Positions 62,548-64,000 of a DNA stretch of 64,000 bases are shown here, in pieces. The notes beneath the pieces were generated by a model. It worked only from the letters and a program-made list of their open reading frames with translations. It was not told the origin of the DNA and ran no database searches. The position numbers were made by a program, and so were the translations under genes. Source of the stretch: an uncultured Phycisphaerales bacterium (GTDB lineage Bacteria > Planctomycetota > Phycisphaerae > Tepidisphaerales > Tepidisphaeraceae); NCBI GenBank assembly GCA_903871935.1, contig CAIQIQ010000001.1, forward strand, positions 1 to 64,000, in the 5' to 3' direction. Numbering within the stretch: the first letter of the stretch is position 1; every line of letters starts with the position of its first letter.

Positions 62548-63249
62548 TCATGCGCCCGTCGTCTTCTGCTCTCGCTGCTTCTCCTGCGCCTCACGCGCCT
62601 GTTTTTCTCGCTCCAGACGCTCCTTGTCGGCTTGAGCGAGAACTTCATCCTGGGCTTCGAGCTCACCCTCGATCGCTTTGACGATCGCGCGGATGGGGTG
62701 CGCCTGATAGATGAAGTCGTCGAGGATGAACTTGCCAGTCGTGTTATCGTCAAGCGTGTAGTAGGCCGTCACAATCCCCTTGCGGTCCCAGAGTTCCTTG
62801 TCCAATTCATCGATTGAACTCAGCGAAACCGCTGGCGAACCGGGGATGCTAAGCACGCCGTTTTCAAGGCGGATCTCGCCTCGCGATTTCCGCAGCCAGT
62901 ACACGAGCAGGCCAATTCCCACGGGCGGAAGCGTGAACCCCAGGATCTTCTGCAGGAGGATGCTGAATTCCTCGTGGTAACTCATGTCCTTGAGTGCGAA
63001 CGTGACGCTGAGCTTCTTTTCTTCCGGACTGTCAGGCTTCTTCTCCAAGTCGGCAAGTTCGGCCCTGAGCTGGTTGTAGCGCACATTGCTGGCGGGATAG
63101 GCGACAAAACCATCATACATGAACCATGCGCCCATGCTGACAATAATGACAAACATCAGGTAGCGAGCGTTGCGGTAATAGCGGCCGGCTCGAGCGACGA
63201 TCGGGGCGGTGGGGCCTGCATAGTTCAGAATCTGTGGTGGTGTGCTCAT
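62548..63249 (-). CDS. Membrane protein of unknown function
   Basis: The 233-residue protein has two hydrophobic segments, at about 30-48 and 106-124, with a predicted extracytoplasmic loop that includes the charged LADLEKKPDSPEEKKLSV. After helix 2 there is a strand-rich domain (SIDELDKELWDRKGIVTAYY) and a strongly charged C-terminal helix (KERLEREKQAREAQEKQREQ). I do not recognise the family. Its ATG overlaps the stop of the upstream small gene (ATGA), so it is the last gene of a cluster of at least three. Confidence 0.6.
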   Translation of the reverse strand: MSTPPQILNYAGPTAPIVARAGRYYRNARYLMFVIIVSMGAWFMYDGFVAYPASNVRYNQLRAELADLEKKPDSPEEKKLSVTFALKDMSYHEEFSILLQKILGFTLPPVGIGLLVYWLRKSRGEIRLENGVLSIPGSPAVSLSSIDELDKELWDRKGIVTAYYTLDDNTTGKFILDDFIYQAHPIRAIVKAIEGELEAQDEVLAQADKERLEREKQAREAQEKQREQKTTGA

Positions 63250-63503
63250 CGGCTGTCTGACTCCTTGTGCAATGCCGCAATCAGATTGCGCAGAGACATG
63301 ATGGCTGTTCCCTGCTCATCTACCGGTGGCGCCGCCAAATCGGCGCCCGGCGCGTTCCAGTTTCCCTGGCTGCCAGAAGCGTGTTGAGCGAGGTGCTGCA
63401 ATAGTCGTGTCGCAGAATCGCCGGCGCGTTGCAGCATAATCTCATCACATACGTTTTCCTGACCCATCGCGAGGATTGTACTGGCGAGCTGCGAAGCGAG
63501 CAA
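63246..63503 (-). CDS. Small hypothetical protein in the right-edge operon
   Basis: The 85-residue reading is helical, with LQHLAQHAS, and contains ENVCDEIMLQRAGDSATRLLQ. It starts at TTG here; an ATG at 63467 (12 codons later) is a better-looking alternative, giving 73 residues. The stop overlaps the ATG of the membrane protein at 63249. It lies between two larger genes on the same strand. No family is recognised. Confidence 0.5.
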   Translation of the reverse strand: MLASQLASTILAMGQENVCDEIMLQRAGDSATRLLQHLAQHASGSQGNWNAPGADLAAPPVDEQGTAIMSLRNLIAALHKESDSR

Positions 63504-63547
63504 AACCCTGGCTCACGGGTGCTACCTCGCGACAGGCCGCCACGAGT

Positions 63548-64000
63548 TCAGGATCGAGATGCAATGGCTTCGGAGATCGGTCGCAGGACCCGCGGGATTA
63601 CACAGGCGCCGCAAAGGTCATCGGCTTTCTCCGCGAGTTGGACAATCATCTGATCGAGCGCGATCTGCGGGCGATCGCCCCAGTAGCGGCGAACGCTGAG
63701 GTAAACGCTGATCTTCTCCTCAGAGTAGTCGCCGGTGCGCACCTGGTAGCTGTTGGTGCGTGTGATCACGTCCACGCGGGCCTGGAGACGGCAGTCATCC
63801 GAGAGCGAGACCGTGAAAGAGGGCTGGAAATCAACTGGTCGGGCACCGGACTCTTCGGCAAGGGCCCAAAGGGGCGACTGGGCCAGCAGGGTTTCGGCGA
63901 TGATCTCGTCGTGGTTGCCCGTGAAAGCGAGATCAAAGCCAAACAGAACATCGACATACTCGACTTCGAGCATGCTGAGCCCAAGCTGGAACGGCGCCTG
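63548..64000 (-). CDS. Unknown protein, C-terminal part (cut by window edge)
   Basis: The visible 150 residues are open to the right edge, so this is the 3' end of a longer gene. The sequence runs from SMLEVEYVDVLFGFDLAF through EEKISVYLSVRRYWG to a C-terminal helix ending SEAIASRS. It looks like a mixed alpha/beta cytoplasmic domain. I do not recognise a family. The 44-base gap to the small gene downstream suggests one operon. Confidence 0.55.
   Translation of the reverse strand, partial: QAPFQLGLSMLEVEYVDVLFGFDLAFTGNHDEIIAETLLAQSPLWALAEESGARPVDFQPSFTVSLSDDCRLQARVDVITRTNSYQVRTGDYSEEKISVYLSVRRYWGDRPQIALDQMIVQLAEKADDLCGACVIPRVLRPISEAIASRS

Overview
The window looks like one contiguous piece of a chromosome from a planctomycete, most likely class Phycisphaerae. 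The evidence is indirect: roughly 60% GC, several secreted proteins with Ala-Thr-Thr-Gln-Pro-rich linkers, a prepilin-type N-methylation protein, a DUF1318 lipoprotein, and a TPR protein carrying RNA polymerase alpha C-terminal domains. No rRNA is present, so the assignment is an inference.

Positions 1-4300 are accessory DNA. They hold the start of a HigA-like antitoxin, an AAA/DUF4143 ATPase, two related tyrosine-integrase 3' remnants, a small membrane protein, a Sel1-repeat protein and an HNH nuclease. Positions 4300-22600 are mainly housekeeping or envelope genes: an amidohydrolase, a GT39-like membrane protein, an esterase followed by a PA14 pseudo-esterase, a PrmC-like methyltransferase, a PAC2 protein, an ECF sigma factor, rlmN, a pseudopilin-like protein, a UroD-like protein, proS, a ydbH/ynbE-ydbL-type envelope operon, a lone nuoI and a PQQ-repeat protein.

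The standout is 22345-27493. A 1,023-residue single polypeptide (22655-25726, minus strand) contains recognisable landmarks of both RNA polymerase beta and beta' in the canonical order, including the catalytic Asp-x-Asp-Gly-Asp loop. It is under 40% of the combined length of normal beta plus beta'. Its start codon overlaps the stop codon of an ECF sigma factor gene in an ATGA junction. Divergently, a TPR protein with two alpha C-terminal domains is encoded. Together these could form an alternative, minimal transcription machine; that functional link is inferred.

Positions 27500-35900 carry a SpoIID-like lipoprotein, CstA, an aldo/keto reductase, a decayed YhcG-type nuclease fragment, a bifunctional-nuclease-family protein and a glnB-amt ammonium operon. 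Positions 35874-42523 are a coupled pair, a lipoprotein and a 1,746-residue AsmA-like protein. Positions 42700-53600 contain a DEAD-box helicase, a HAD phosphatase, tRNA-Val(GAC), a TIM-barrel isomerase, a lipoprotein, an amidohydrolase, an aldo/keto reductase coupled to an ABC ATPase, zwf and a GT39 glycosyltransferase. Positions 53700-59915 hold a LolD-like ATPase and a four-gene GldA/GldF/GldG/DUF4340 ABC module. The right end has an SDR-glycosyltransferase pair, a DUF2934 protein and an unrecognised three-gene operon cut by the window edge.

Many genes are joined by 4-base ATGA or GTGA overlaps. Several others have a -10-like hexamer only 6-11 bases before the start codon and no Shine-Dalgarno sequence, which suggests leaderless transcripts.
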